This document shows positions 12,801 through 24,779 of a stretch of 64,000 nt of DNA, piece after piece. The position numbers were made by a program, and so were the translations under genes. Each line of letters begins with the position of its first letter. Position 1 is the first letter of the stretch. This DNA comes from Viscum album (taxonomy: Eukaryota > Streptophyta > Magnoliopsida > Santalales > Viscaceae). Location of the stretch: positions 10,802,001-10,866,000 of the forward strand of contig OY728142.1 of NCBI GenBank assembly GCA_963277665.1. The letters are read 5' to 3'. A model generated the notes under the pieces. The model was not told the DNA's origin and made no database searches. It worked only from the letters and a program-made list of their open reading frames with translations.

Positions 12801-14388
12801 ATTATGTCATAATTTCCCCTCCCCTTTATGTGGATATACTTTTGATACACATAATCACTCCATTGATAAATTCTCAATTCATCGATATGAACTTGATAAG
12901 AGTAATTTTAACTCAATCTCCATTTGTTGAGTTAAATATCCAATTCATTGGTGTTGTGTTTACAAGAATATGTGTGAATGTCCTCTGATTGATTTACACT
13001 AAATATCCAATCATATTGAGAGTATTTATATTTTTCACACATAATTATGTCGTTGATTTATCCTTAACCTAAGGATATGGTCTTTATAATATATTTCATC
13101 TCAATTTACATTCCATTGAGACTTCTTTGTTGTCATACACCAAATCACTTTTATATGGTGTATATAATGTACTTTGAGATAGTATATCATGAATACCTTT
13201 ATTATCATTATATTACAATGTTTTTATTACCTCAATTATTTTTATTCAAGTGTCTCTCTTTTGGTTAGAAACTCTAACTAAAATACATTTTTAAGTGTTT
13301 TAAAGATTTATTCTTCTAAATCTTTCTCATTAATGTTCATGTTTTAAAAATGGTTTTAAAGATTTATTTATATGGACATTAATGTTTTCAAATAAAAATT
13401 CATTTTAAAAGTTTCAAAGTGGTATGGGACACTTTGATTAAAAAATCAATTTTTAAATGTCTTCTTGACAAATAATGTGACTTTTAAATGATTTCAAGAA
13501 AAAGGGAGATATTTCTCTCAAATAGTTTTGATGATTATTTTCATCTACGTCAATATCCTTCATTATTCTCGATTGAGGTTAATATGATACAATACAATCT
13601 CCCATATTGTATCGAATGAGATATGTTTGACTGTGGATGTGCTATTTTTATACCATTCATGGTTTGTGGATAAGTATTGACATTTCATATGCTAGTTTTA
13701 ATACGAATGTTTATGTTATGTTTCAACTTTTCATATGAGGAATGAATTGGACTTATTAAGTGACGGGTGGATCCCGCAATAGCTCCTCAATGCATCGGTA
13801 GGTCTCATGAGACAAACTAGTGTCTTGGCATGAGGCCTTGACAAAATCTTATTTGTAGTCTTGGCACGAGGCCTTGGCTACGTGGTTATGATAGTCTGGC
13901 ATTATGCATTCCGTCATTATGAAAGTGGTTATTAATATTTTCATGTGATTATTCGACTAGTAGAATATCCATGTGAATAAGTAAATGGAATTATTTCATT
14001 TTATCCTTTCCATATTATGTTGAAGTTCAAGTTTAAAAGGCTTTTGTTTTAGTTATACATTGACTTAAATTTTTATGTTTATTTATGAAAGTTTCCGCTA
14101 TATTTTTATCCTTACTGAGCATCTGAGTTCACCCCTTTCAATGTTTTATTTTTCCTAGGATGTGAAGAAGTATTTTATGAATGACCTGCAGGGATAGTAT
14201 AAGGGGATATGAAGACAATATGTTGTTGTAGTTTTTCACTTATTGATGTAATGTAAACTTTATGAATATATCTAGTGTTTCCAAGGATACTAAACTAATC
14301 TGTATTTCGAGACTTGATCTTTCTTGTGATCATGCCAATGTTATGTAATAATGCACCGACTCTGGGTATCTAGGGTCAGGGCATTACA
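9890..14388 (+). repeat. Element 1, 3' LTR (4499 bp)
   Basis: Near-full copy of 2826-7335, differing by scattered substitutions and small indels. Many changes are C/T or G/A, as expected from methylated-cytosine decay in plants. The GC-rich block pair is at about 11973 and 12160, and the CTCACCCC...CCTAGG block at 14112-14160. Confidence 0.9.
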
Positions 14389-15055
14389 GTTTCATACATG
14401 ACTATTTGATGTTCCTATGGTGTGACACCTAATAATTTAGAACCTCTCTCTAAGGACCTAACATATATATTGTGTTAGGTGATATACATGTTGTTCCCAT
14501 AATCGATTTAATTTCATGGAATGCACCTATATATCTTATGCACTTATATTAAGGTTCATTGGCGGTGTCCTACTGAGTATTACACTCATACCCTACTTTT
14601 TCATTTTGGTGTGGTTATAGAATTCATGACTTGGGATCTGATGAAGGGAAATAGCCCTATGGTGGACAGTTGAGCTGGGTAGCAAGAGGATATGGACATT
14701 TATATATGGAGATTGGGATGGATTTTTTTATGTATTATTTAATGTCTTTACCTCATACTTTGGATCCTTTTTTAGTTTTTTTATGGAACTTACATGCCAT
14801 ATTAATACTTCATGGGCTAGTTTTATTTGTATATGATACTACTTTGATGGTTATTTATTTATTCATTATTTTTTTTATTTTATTTTTCTTCCATTATTTT
14901 ACTTTAATATTTTCCCTATACCGAGGGTATAGTTTCCCCGTGATGTTCTGCAGGACCTCAGTGCTAGTCGGAAAACTCTTGTATGTGGGGAGGTATGCAT
15001 GAGGTTGTGTGACATCTCATATCGGACCTAGTGCTTTGGGTCAAGGTGTTATAAT
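14389..15055 (+). repeat. Degraded LTR 3' part, related to Element C LTR
   Basis: Order and wording of several blocks match the C LTR. GGCGGTGTCCTACTGAG near 14560 corresponds to GGTGGTGGCCTACTAAG near 40695. GAGGGTATAGTTTCCCC near 14925 corresponds to GAGGGTATAGTCTCCCC near 41130. It ends near GGGTCAAGGTGTTATA, the usual end type of these LTRs. The rest of its element is not recognised, and Element 1 abuts it directly. The frame at 14670-15002 (110 aa, hydrophobic) lies within this repeat and is probably chance. Confidence 0.5.
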
Positions 15056-15088
15056 CATTATTGTCTCTCACATAACAAGCATTGAATT

Positions 15089-15608
15089 AATATAATAATT
15101 TTAAAATTTACACAGTAAATTAATTGATTAGCATCCCTTATATCCTTAGACATGCATACATGCACAGATGTAAACGTAGACATGCGGGTATACCCATAAA
15201 TTCATATCTAAACTTAATAATTAAAATTACTAACACTAAAGGGGTCAAATGTCATATCTCATTCATGTATACTTGGAATTACTAAATTAATTGAAATGGA
15301 GTCAAATCCCTATGCCCTTCATTTCAATTCATTAGATGAAAAAATAATGTGAAAGTATACTCTGTAAAGTCATCCTCTAATATGAGAAACCTTAAATCTC
15401 CACAATTCTATTGACCAAATTATTAAAATTCCATGATTCCTCTTCTTTTGGAAGGATAATTCACACAATAATGGAATACTTAAAATGTTTAAATCTTTTC
15501 TTAACTACTTTTTGATTGGATGCTTCTACACAGGAAAATCTAACAGGTAAATCACATTAATCTATATTTTTGTGTTAGTGTAAATTTTCACTAGGAATTT
15601 AATATATA

Positions 15609-15644
<36 letters not shown>

Positions 15645-16944
15645 CACAGACATATATTTATTTGTATAATAAATTAACGTGGTAAAAATTATTGATTGAA
15701 ATGTCAAACCCATGATAAATTAATTATATTAAAAGGGGAAAGATTTGAACACCTGAAACTCGCCTCATTGTGAATCACCCAAACCACTCATTTTAGTGTT
15801 TATGATAGTAAATTTATAATTTACATAGTTATTATTTACATAGTAAATTATCAATTTACTCAATAGTGTTACTTTACATAGTAAATTGAAAATTAAAATA
15901 GACATTAAATTTGCATTCATTATCATTCACTATCAAATTTTCAATAAATTTAGAGTTTAGAAATTAAATCTAGATAATCAAGTGAAAATTATTACCAATT
16001 CATTTTTTATACATCAATTTCATAGTAAATTTACATAAAAAGTTACATAGAAAATTTAATAAATAACTAAACTAACATAACTATATAACTAAAACAACAA
16101 AGTCAACGAAATTGTGTGCATTCATTTTATACATTAGATTTATGATTTAAATATTAAATTGGTATATTTCATAGTAAATGATAATATACACTACAAAAAA
16201 ATAGTGAATTTATAATTTAAATCGTGAATTAATAGTTTACACAGTAAATTATGGTTTACGTAATTGCATTTTAAATAGAAATATTCAATTTACAAAGTAA
16301 ATTTATATTTTAAATCATAAATTTAAAAATTTAAAAACAATATTTTCAATTTTAAAATAGTAAATAGGAAAGTAAATTCATAATAAAATTCAAATTTACA
16401 AAGTATATGGGAAAGTAAATTTTCATTTTCCCATTGTATAAATTTTTTCCATTAATATTCATGTTTTTTAGTTAATATATTTATGTTTAATGGTTGTGTT
16501 GAGTTTTTCATTTACAATGTTAAATTTTTAACAAATATTGATTGCGTTTGGGGGGTTAAAACATGAATAATTACATGCATTTGGAAGAGGATTGTCTATA
16601 TTGAAATATCATATACAAAAATAAATCCAAATCGTTTATTTGTTACATGCCACACAAAAACATGTCATTTTATAAGTAGTCGTAACCTATTTATCATTTT
16701 CAAATGGGAATAAACATAAATAAAATAAATAAAAAAATAAATATAACAATATATATTATTAAACAATAACTCAATAAATAATCATGATTTAATACAAGTC
16801 CAAAACTTGCAAACATAAAAAATTTTAGTCTAACATCATATAAATTTGAAAACATTTTAAATTATACATTTCATTGCAAGCTGAAAACTAAAAATATAAC
16901 ATTATTTGAATGGATAATTATTTCCCCTCAATTAGATTGCATTG
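15089..16944. repeat. AT-rich dispersed repeat, copy 2
   Basis: Counterpart of 1-1668. It begins with GCATTGAATTAATATA at 15089; the same start occurs again at 16945, so unit length is about 1856 bp. It is rich in TTTACATAGTAAATT-like motifs between 15800 and 16400 and has no coding potential. The repeated start shows that at least part of this repeat is arranged head to tail. Confidence 0.6.
15601..15642. repeat. AT microsatellite
   Basis: A run of almost pure TA dinucleotides inside repeat copy 2; copy 1 has only a short version near 369-381. Variable in length by nature. Confidence 0.9.
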
Positions 16945-17070
16945 AATTAATATAGTGATTTTAAAATTCACATATTAAATTGAAATATTAGCATCCTTAT
17001 ATTCTTAGATGTACATGCACGCACAGATGCAAACATATACAAGAAAGTGCACCCATTTTCTCTCATGTGT
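16945..17070. repeat. AT-rich repeat, partial third copy
   Basis: The first ~110 bases repeat 15089-15200, including ATTAGCATCC and TTATATTCTTAGA. The match is lost in the CA-rich tract that follows. Confidence 0.55.
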
Positions 17071-17212
17071 GTGCCCCCAAGCACACACATGCATGCCCGC
17101 ATAGACACGCACACATGCATTCATACATTCACACACCCGAACATGTCCATGCACATGTGTACCCTCACACACATTCACCCAAATATTTATATGAACCCAC
17201 CCACACACGCGT
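17040..17212. repeat. CA-rich low-complexity tract
   Basis: Repeated CACACATGCA-type words up to the start of Element A. It opens reading frames on both strands (17067-17258 plus, 17005-17208 minus) with Cys/His-rich translations; these are composition artefacts. Confidence 0.8.
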
Positions 17213-19683
17213 TATAACAACCCAAATTGTTATAAATAAAATTCCCCTTGTGATTTAATTAAATGTCTTATTATATAATATGGTTATAGAAAACACATCT
17301 ATTTATTTGGTTTTATTATATCATATTGGATTCAAATGAACATTATGTATCATTACCATTGATAATATAGTCATTGAACAGTGATCACATGATTAGTATA
17401 AATAAGGGTTTTAACAAATCTAGTTGACACAGACAAAGGAATTGATGGCCTAAACCAGTAAGATTGTACCCTATGAAGCCCATTTATCATAGCTTCTGAG
17501 GGAGATAGCATCATGGGTATTTTACCTTGACCAATACCAATATGATATCCAACAACTTAAACATGATCAAAACCATTTACGAAAGAATTTCAAGCTCATC
17601 AAGATCACGACCCAAACCATGTACACTGATCCACCCCATAAAAGTATCACCATCATGCACCTTACTTTTAGTGTGTTTTCTGGTGTATTAAAGGGTTTTA
17701 TATCAAAACCCCATCAACATGAGTATGTAAATTATTTTTCATAGAACAATGAATATATTTTCATCCTATTATTGTTACTTTATAAATAATTTTCATTTTA
17801 ATACAATAAAACACAAATAGTATTTTTGGGTAATATTCAAATTCAATTAAGGAATTTATTTTGATGAATTAATGGTTTTTTTAAATAAATAATATTTTAA
17901 TAAAATATTATTATTAAATAATTTTTATCAAATATAAATGATCATATAATTTTTATGAAGTCAAATGTAATTTTTATAAGGGTTTGAAAATTTTTATTGT
18001 TAAAAAAAACCAAGTATTTATCAATAAATGTCAATTATAATTTTAAAATAAAAAATACACATATTTATAAAATTATTTTGATAAAATTAATATTGTTTTT
18101 TAAATCAAAACATCTAAATTATCCAATAGTTAATTTTTCATAATTTAATGAGACAATCGAATTTTCAGGTAAAAATTAAATACCATATAAATATATGATG
18201 TGTATTATGACATCATAATGAAACAAAAGTGATATAATATATACTATAAAGGGTGTAAAATACCAAATATATTTTTTATATTTAAAATAATTTGATTTTA
18301 TTTTTATTTTATTAATTTTATAAATCCTTTATGAATCCTCCAAAACCATTAATACATTTTAAGGTTTCAAAATCATTTATTTAAGATTATGACTCACTTC
18401 CACATGATAAAGGATATTATTTTATTAATTTAGGCCCTTGGACTTATAAAATAATGAAAAAAAATCCAATTTGGAAAAAACCATAGGCAAAAATCATCGT
18501 AAGGTTTTTTAATTTTGGTTATTTTATTATATAGAGTCCAAAACCTATGTTTGAGAAATGATAAAGAATTATTTACTCATTTCCTATATAAAACCATCAA
18601 ATACCCCATTTATCTTCACTAAATATCCTTTTATCATTTCGTTACTCTGTCCTTACCTCTCTAGAGTCTTACCAAGGTTCCCCAAACTCTCAAGAAGCTC
18701 CTCCCAAGTATTTGGTATCACACACTCAAGTAAGGGATCCTCTCTTTCTCCCTTTTATTCAAGAATATTATTTATTTTATACCCTTTTATTTTCAATTAA
18801 TAATGTTGGGTGTGTGTTTTTACACATTACCCATACTGACCATATTATTTCTAAATTATGAGATACCCCTTTCAATATTATTAATCCCTCCCATGAACAT
18901 TCATGTTCTCCTGTTATGCTGTCAAAATTTCCCCATGGGATTCCATGCTAAAAAAAGTGTAGTGAATACCCATAACCAATTCCTATAAATGTTGTTCACC
19001 TTTATGTACCTATACTTATTTTATTAGGTAATTACATGTATGTATTCCACAATCCTTGATCATGAAATAAAATGTGATGAAAAATGATTCCATGTTGTAT
19101 GATCTATGTGGCACACTTAAGCATGAGAATGAAATGGAAGTGATGGGTGTGCCTGGAATTATATAGTTATCCAATGCATTAGGTAATGTTTAGTCTCATG
19201 AGACATCATGTTGGGATAATGAGTAAATCGGATTCCTTTATGGGACCTTTTCTATCATGATTTCTTGTCATTTAGCCTTGACATATGATTATGATGCAGT
19301 TTTTTTAGTTGTTTCCACATTTCCCATGTTGTGTTTATTTTATCATGATATATCATGCCTCATTAATCATGTTTACAATCCTCACTCCTTTTATTCCCCA
19401 TTGATATTCCTATTTTCTAAAATGTATTACCTTATTCATGTCATTCCATGTTTATTCTCTTAGTTGGTATTATATCTCACCCCTTTCTTATGTATGTCCC
19501 CAGGTTACCCCCTCATGTTTTAAGTACGATCATGTTAAAGAATTTTTCAATAAAGATGATGTTTTTCTTTATTTTAAGTTATTATTTAAAGACACTAAAC
19601 TTCTAAATCTTACTGGTTGTATTAAGTGTAATCTTATGAAATAAATAATGTATTAATGTGTAATAAAGATAAGTTTTGTTATA
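17213..19683 (+). repeat. Element A, 5' LTR (about 2471 bp)
   Basis: Starts TATAACAACCC (the other copy has TGTAAGGACCC) and aligns with 54929-56685 over its first ~1750 bp. Matching blocks include AATAAAATTCCCCTTGTGAT and the region around 18700, with CACACTCAAGTAAGGGATCC. It ends TTGTTATA just before the primer site. ATCTCACCCC...CCCCAGG is at 19468-19504. The open frames inside (18558-18800, 19257-19463 and others) do not resemble any protein. Confidence 0.75.
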
Positions 19684-19700
19684 GTTAGTATTAGAGGAAA
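19684..19700 (+). promoter_or_regulatory. Element A primer binding site (decayed)
   Basis: GTTAGTATTAGAGG follows the LTR end. It is a C-to-T and G-to-A worn form of GTTGGTATCAGAGG, complementary to initiator-Met tRNA. The LTR-end to primer-site junction has the same spacing as in Elements 1 and B. Confidence 0.65.
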
Positions 19701-19816
19701 TGTTTATCTATTTTTTAGATTAGGATTAGAAAACTATAGAGAAAGCCTTGGGAATAAAACTAAGTATAAAAACATACCTAAAAGTATAGAGTAAGTGGTT
19801 TATCAAGAAAATAAAT

Positions 19817-19972
19817 TCATGTCTGGATACTATAAGTGGATGTGGCTCTAAAATAGATGTACATAGTGGTAAAACCCAAAAACATCATGTTGAGTTAGAC
19901 TTGACTGGGAACTAGTGCACAAAAATGGGCCCTACTGCACACTTGGTTTGAAAGTCCCAATGAATATGCTTT
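19817..19972 (+). promoter_or_regulatory. Conserved retrotransposon leader block, copy in Element A
   Basis: Second copy of the block seen at 7494 and 44340. It has CATGTCTGGATA, GTGGATGTGGCTCT, GTAAAACCCAAAAACA, TAGACTTGACTGGGAACTAG and GAATATGCTTTA in the same order. It lies about 130 nt after the primer site. Confidence 0.65.
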
Positions 19973-20094
19973 AGTAAATTCATAATCTCTTTATGAAACT
20001 ATTAGGAAAAAATCTCTCATGATGGTACTTTTGGGTTGATTTTTTTTTTGAAAAGGTTTGAGGTTGTTGACTAAGGCTGATTGTCAAAGAAGGC

Positions 20095-21475
20095 AAGAAA
20101 AGTTAGCATCAATGTATGATCTCACAGAAAGCATGAATTTATGATCTTGAGAAAAGTGTAAAGAGTTATCATGAATGTATGATCTCGTGGAAATCATGAT
20201 TGTATAATCTCAAGAAAATCGTGAATTTCTAATCTCACGAAGAGCATGAATGTTTGATCTTGTGGAAAGTGTGAATATTTAATCTCACGAAAAGAAAAAA
20301 TGTATAATCACATGAAAAACTTGAATGTATCATCTTGTGAAAAAGAAAACTATTTGATCCCATGGAGCGTGAATGCTTAACTGATCTTGTAGAGAACACA
20401 TTATGAACTGGTCTCGTGGAGTACGAATGTTGAACTGATCTCCCGGTGCACAAATGCTGGACTAATATCACAAATAATGAATGCTGGATTGATCTCATGG
20501 AACATGAATGTATTAAATGATCTAATTTTGAGATCTTGCGAAGTGCTCATGATTGTATTTGGATATATCCATAGATCACGTGAATCACTAGAAGACAAAA
20601 ATGCTGAATATTGCAAGATTAAATTGTGATCTCGTGATGGGATCTCATGAAGAACATGATTGTCTTTGAGTCTCATGATGGGATCTCACACAACAATCAT
20701 GATTGTCTTTGGATATTGTGATGGGATATCACACAGTGCTCATGATTGTCTTTGGATCTCATAATGGGATCTCACACAGTGCTCATGATTGTATTTGGAT
20801 ATCATAGTGGATCATGCCAATCACTGACATACAACAACATTGACAATCGCAAGATCAATTTTGATCTCATAGAAGGATCATGCAAAGTGCATGATATCAT
20901 GGCCCTGGAATAGATGGTTGTCTACAGTTTATGGAGTTAATCTAGTGGACACTCTCCTGTAAATACCCCCATGACCCATCTAAAAGAATAGATGTATTTT
21001 TTATTAAAATATTGATCTAAATAAAACATCTAAAAAGAAGGTTTGAAAATATATCTCATGAAGGAGGTTTTTTGAGAGATCTTGAAAAGAAGAATACACA
21101 ATTGGAATCACGTAAGTGTTTCACATGATCTGAATAGGGACTTGTACAAATCAGAAAAGCTAAATCATGAAATATGATTCACGAAAGCGGACTCGCACCA
21201 GGATCTCATGCAAAGCGCGAAATCAGTCTCACACTAGGGACTCACACAAAGTGTGAAATCAATCACACAACAGGGACTCATGCAAAGTGATAAAGAGGTA
21301 TCACACCAGGAACTTGTGCTTAGTGAAAAAAGTAGACCCATGGAAGGGACTCGTGTTAGGGTCTCATTCTAGGATCTCACGTAAGGGGTTACACACTAGG
21401 ATCTCCTGCAAGGGGTTACATGCCAGGGTATCGCACAAGGATATCACACTAGAATCGTCTACAAGGAGATGCGCG
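20095..21475. repeat. Degenerate short tandem repeats built on GATCTCA
   Basis: Three sub-arrays follow one another. At 20095-20515, roughly 26-32-bp units contain ATGAATGTATGATCTCA. At 20640-20830 there are about four 43-bp units with GGGATCTCACACAGTGCTC and CATGATTGTCTTTG. At 21180-21440, ~38-bp units contain CACACCAGGGACTCATGCAA. Open frames here (20235-20498, 20401-20676, 21287-21514) only mirror the repeats. The array lies between A's leader and the copia primer-like site, so it may be a copia LTR part, but no LTR start is seen. Confidence 0.65.
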
Positions 21476-22265
21476 CCAACATTACCCTGTGATTGGTATC
21501 ATTTTCATATCTGAATTCTGAAGGATAATAAGAAAATAGTGGATCTACACCATTCAATAATACTTTCAAATAGAGTTTATTAATTTCTACATTCGAAGTA
21601 GTGAAAGGAAGACTTTGTATCACTTGAAGATATTTCCAAAGTAGAGTTAATCGTTGTGTTTGCAGCAATGATAAGTCTATTCCAGTTGTCTAGAAAGTGG
21701 AAGTTTTTCATCCAGGTGTTTTCATAGAAGTGAAGGAGCAGATCATAAATAACTTCCACAGATCATCTACATATAGTTGATGACGCATTAATTATTGAAA
21801 ATGAAGGGACCTACATGTCCAAAAACTATGTGTGGATCCTTTCTGGAGTAGTGAGCAAAGGAAGAGGAAGAAGGTGATCCTTTCCACTGGAAGTGAGCCA
21901 TCGAAAGAGAGTTATGGATTGAACCTTGGGAAATCAGTGAGATGACCTTAAACATTGTAAAGTTAGTGAGCTTGTGTATAGAAGTGATATATCCTAAACT
22001 TTGTATTTTGGTAGTGAGTCTTAGTGGATTTGGTACATCATAAAATTTTCATTGTATGCTCATTAGACATAGACTAGAGAGGGTTAACCGAGTAAAATTG
22101 TAATGTCTCATTATTTATTTCATTTTTATTCATACATTTCTATGGGAATATGAGAAAAGAGTGTTTTTTTAATGACGAAACAAGATCTGAATGGGTATTT
22201 GTTTTAATCTGACATAACCAGATTCACCCCCCCCCCCCAGGGTATTTAACCTAGTTGGGATAACT
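21476..22265 (+). other. Possible 3' part of a copia LTR
   Basis: No gene. The last ~60 bases, with ATTCACCCCCCCCCCCC followed by AGGGTATTTAACC, resemble the ends of plant copia LTRs just before the primer site. No second LTR exists to confirm this. Confidence 0.35.
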
Positions 22266-22282
22266 ATTAGTATCATAGATAA
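22266..22282 (+). promoter_or_regulatory. Probable copia primer binding site
   Basis: TATTAGTATCATAG resembles ATTGGTATCAGAG, complementary to initiator-Met tRNA, with two or three changes. About 40 nt later an ATG (22319) opens the gag region. Confidence 0.5.
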
Positions 22283-22318
22283 AGGTTGAAAGTTAGTGGT
22301 TCTCTCTCAGTATAGGTA

Positions 22319-22860
22319 ATGGAAGATGTCAATCACAAAGGTATTCTGATCTTCGATGGAAAAAAATTTCAATTATGAAAGAATCAGATACAACACTACT
22401 TCTGATCTTTAGGAATGGATGTCTTTATAGTAGAGATGCATGGAATTTCGGCCAGTATCAACAGTGTTGCTATATCAGAAGCTAACCGAAGGGAGTTGTA
22501 TGCTGATTCCCAAGAAATCAATGCTTTAGGGGGAGCCCTATCTAATTATATCTATAAAAATTTGATGTTGTGTAATTCATCGCATGATATGTGGAAACAA
22601 TTACTAAATATTTATGAGGGTGACTCAAAATTCAGAGAAGAAAAGATACATGTTCTATGGAATAAGTATGAGGATCTCAGAATGAATCTTAATGTGTCTA
22701 TAGATGCATTTTTGGATTGGGTGAATGTTATTTTGTAATACATGCATGGTATTGGAGAAATTATTGAAGATGTAAATATTTTCCAGCACATCTTGAGAAT
22801 ACTTCCACCTCAATTCAATCCAAAAGTTTTTTGTATTGGAAGATAAAGATTCAAATGTGC
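22319..22860 (+). pseudogene. Ty1/copia Gag N-terminal region (broken)
   Basis: Gag forms the particle that packages element RNA. The longest open part, 22415-22738 (107 aa), has the plant copia gag layout: a stretch with SHDMWKQLLNIYEGDSK, matching the usual A-x-x-W-x-x-L-x-x-x-Y/H-E-G block, then KIHVLWNKYEDLRM and the S-I-D-A-F-x-x-x-V-N-x-I-L block. The frame then breaks. In another frame ILRILPPQFNPKV near 22790-22830 matches the L-R-S-L-P-P/x-K-Y block. Stops and frameshifts make it inactive. It is not gypsy-type Gag. Confidence 0.75.
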
Positions 22861-23990
22861 TGAAATTGGATAGCTTTCACAGTACTCTTATTTTATATGA
22901 GATGAGAAATGATGATGACGAGTCTATGGAAAATGGTATGTTTAATAAAAGTCTATGAAGAATATCACTAATGAATATTGGTGGGAAGAATAATACATAG
23001 ATAAATTCTTTTCATTCCTTTCATCAAGATTATAAATAGGAAAAGGAAGGTTCAAAGGGAAACTTTCACTTGCATGATTTCAATGTAGAAATGTTGAACA
23101 TATTGCAATGAGGTTCCTTAAGAAGAGTCAGGATAATGATGAGGATAAAGTAAAACTTCCCAGGAATAAGTATTCAGCCTACATGAAAGGTAATAAAATA
23201 TTATTCAAAAATAAAAACATGCTTTCAAAAGAATATGATAGTTTAGAATAATATGAGGTAGAAGATTTAGAGGATAGAAAGGATCCTAAAGCAGATTCTA
23301 TGGTGGAAGTTTTCATAAATTTACAAACAAGGGAATAAAGTGACAATTATTAAGGAAAATTCAAAGTAAGAGTTGACCTTTAGGTCGAATTAGAAGTTTC
23401 ACTTGAAAAGATATATGTTTAGAGAGAGAAAAAAATAAATCCAACATGGTGTTTTGGGAAGACAAACTATTCATACAAGAGAGGGAAGAAGATAAGTATG
23501 ATTTAATGGATGAAATTTAAATTATTTAGTCTTCAAGGCCAAAGAACTTAGATACGATCACTGAGTACAACCTCAAAGTTGAATAAAAAAAGGGGGTGAT
23601 CGATGGTTTGAATAATATAGAAAAAGATCAAGAAAAACTCATCAAAAAGATTGAGGATGAGGTTTTCAAACTATGAAGGAAAGTTAAAGATCAATATAAA
23701 CTATTGACTCTAAAATATTAGGTCTCAAAGGTAATATAAAATAGAAAATTAGAGTTCAAAGAACTGGTGAAAATGATAAATGAATGTGAGGAGAAGAAAA
23801 CAATATATCTGAGTATTATAGCTGGAATGGTGCTTGATCGAAAATATAAAGTAGTAATGGTTGAAGTTATACCACAGAAACCCACTCTGAGATTGAATAT
23901 TTATTTGGGTATGAATTAGAACCATAATATTTAGAGAACCCAAGGGAAAACTAGTAGTGCAGTAATGACAAACAGGAATGCACCCTTATT
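22861..23990 (+). pseudogene. Copia Gag middle region, heavily decayed
   Basis: Purine-rich sequence with several stops, in line with the charged middle part of copia Gag between the capsid-like domain and the zinc knuckle. Short pieces rich in Lys and Glu can be read in different frames. No specific motif is recognisable, so assignment rests on position. Confidence 0.4.
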
Positions 23991-24170
23991 AGATGTTATT
24001 GTTGTGGAAATATGGGACACTTGCAAAATATATGTTCCATTCCCAAGAGGTATCAAAGGGAATGAGACCAATAGAGGTATACATACAGAGATCAATATTC
24101 TAGGATATCATTTGATGGTCATTTTTTTTATGTGGAGGATTTGGACACATGGCAAGATATTTCTCATCAA
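23991..24170 (+). pseudogene. Copia Gag zinc knuckles
   Basis: From 23994 the frame reads CYCCGNMGHLQNIC, an exact CX2CX4HX4C knuckle. A second, damaged knuckle (LCGGFGHMARYF, lacking the first and last Cys) follows near 24133-24168. These domains bind the element's RNA. The 78-residue open frame at 23965-24201 is an out-of-frame shadow of this region. Confidence 0.65.
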
Positions 24171-24399
24171 CAATGAAAAGGAATGTGCCAAAGTAGGCTG
24201 AATTTGATCATTAGAAGAAACTAAATGTATAATCAAATGAGATGAAAATGAAAAATCAATTTGAAAATATGCAAGATGAAGATGGTCTGTAATACTCTAA
24301 GGATGATAAATATTATCAATCCATACCAGGTATGAAGTCCAAAACATGGATCAAAATAATAGAGATGGATATGAATTGGTTAAAAAATTACTTTAAAAG

Positions 24400-24640
24400 C
24401 ATCAGATCACACTGGAATATGGATCATTGATAGTGGATTCACCTCCTATATGATCGGAAACAAATAACTAGTGATAGGAATCAGATATGAAAAGGAAGGT
24501 ATTGTGATATTTGGTAATGATGAAGGCCTAAAAAATATTATATCAAGAAAAGAAAATTTTGTGGTAAAAGACATGAGACATGAAAATGTCTTGGTTATTG
24601 AAGGTCACGGTCATAACTTACTAAGTGTCAGTTAATTATG
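24400..24640 (+). pseudogene. Copia aspartic protease remnant
   Basis: At 24418 the frame reads IWIIDSGFTSYMIGNK, the W-I-x-D-S-G-C/x-T-x-H-M block of copia protease with the catalytic D-S-G kept. The usual C-terminal part, HNLLSVSxLCDLGHSIRF near 24610-24670, is also readable and matches the L-L-S-V-S-Q-L-C-D block, with a stop inside. The protease would release Gag, integrase and RT from the polyprotein. Confidence 0.75.
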
Positions 24641-24779
24641 TGATTTAGGACATTCCATAAGATTTTCCAATAAATTATGTGTCATTAAGGAAAAATACGG
24701 TGCAATTATTTTATAGGGAAATCATATGAAAGGAAATATATACCTTATGAGTAGAGAAGAAGATATGTCCTTTCTGTCC

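Larger units (their letters stand above)
2826..14388 (+). mobile_element. Element 1: long-LTR gypsy-type retrotransposon lacking pol
   Basis: Two direct repeats of about 4.5 kb (2826-7335 and 9890-14388) flank 2554 bp of internal DNA. Each repeat begins TGTAACACCCC and ends with TTACA, the TG...CA form of an LTR. A Met-tRNA-like primer site follows the left LTR and a purine tract precedes the right one, giving plus-strand orientation. The internal part encodes only Gag-type zinc knuckles; no protease, reverse transcriptase or integrase motif is seen. This layout fits the non-autonomous TR-GAG/LARD classes, which need enzymes from relatives. No target-site duplication is evident (GTGTA before, GTTTC after). 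The LTRs look clearly more alike than those of B. Confidence 0.88.

Noticed and set aside
14670..15002. 110-residue hydrophobic frame that could be a membrane protein
   Set aside because: It lies in a T-rich part of a degraded LTR shared with Element C; hydrophobicity follows from the T-rich composition.
17005..17258. Cys/His-rich small proteins on both strands
   Set aside because: Both are translations of the CA/CATG low-complexity tract; composition explains them.
20235..20676. Minus-strand frames with repeated SxRSVQHS-like text
   Set aside because: Translation of the GATCTCA-type short repeats; no ordinary protein features.
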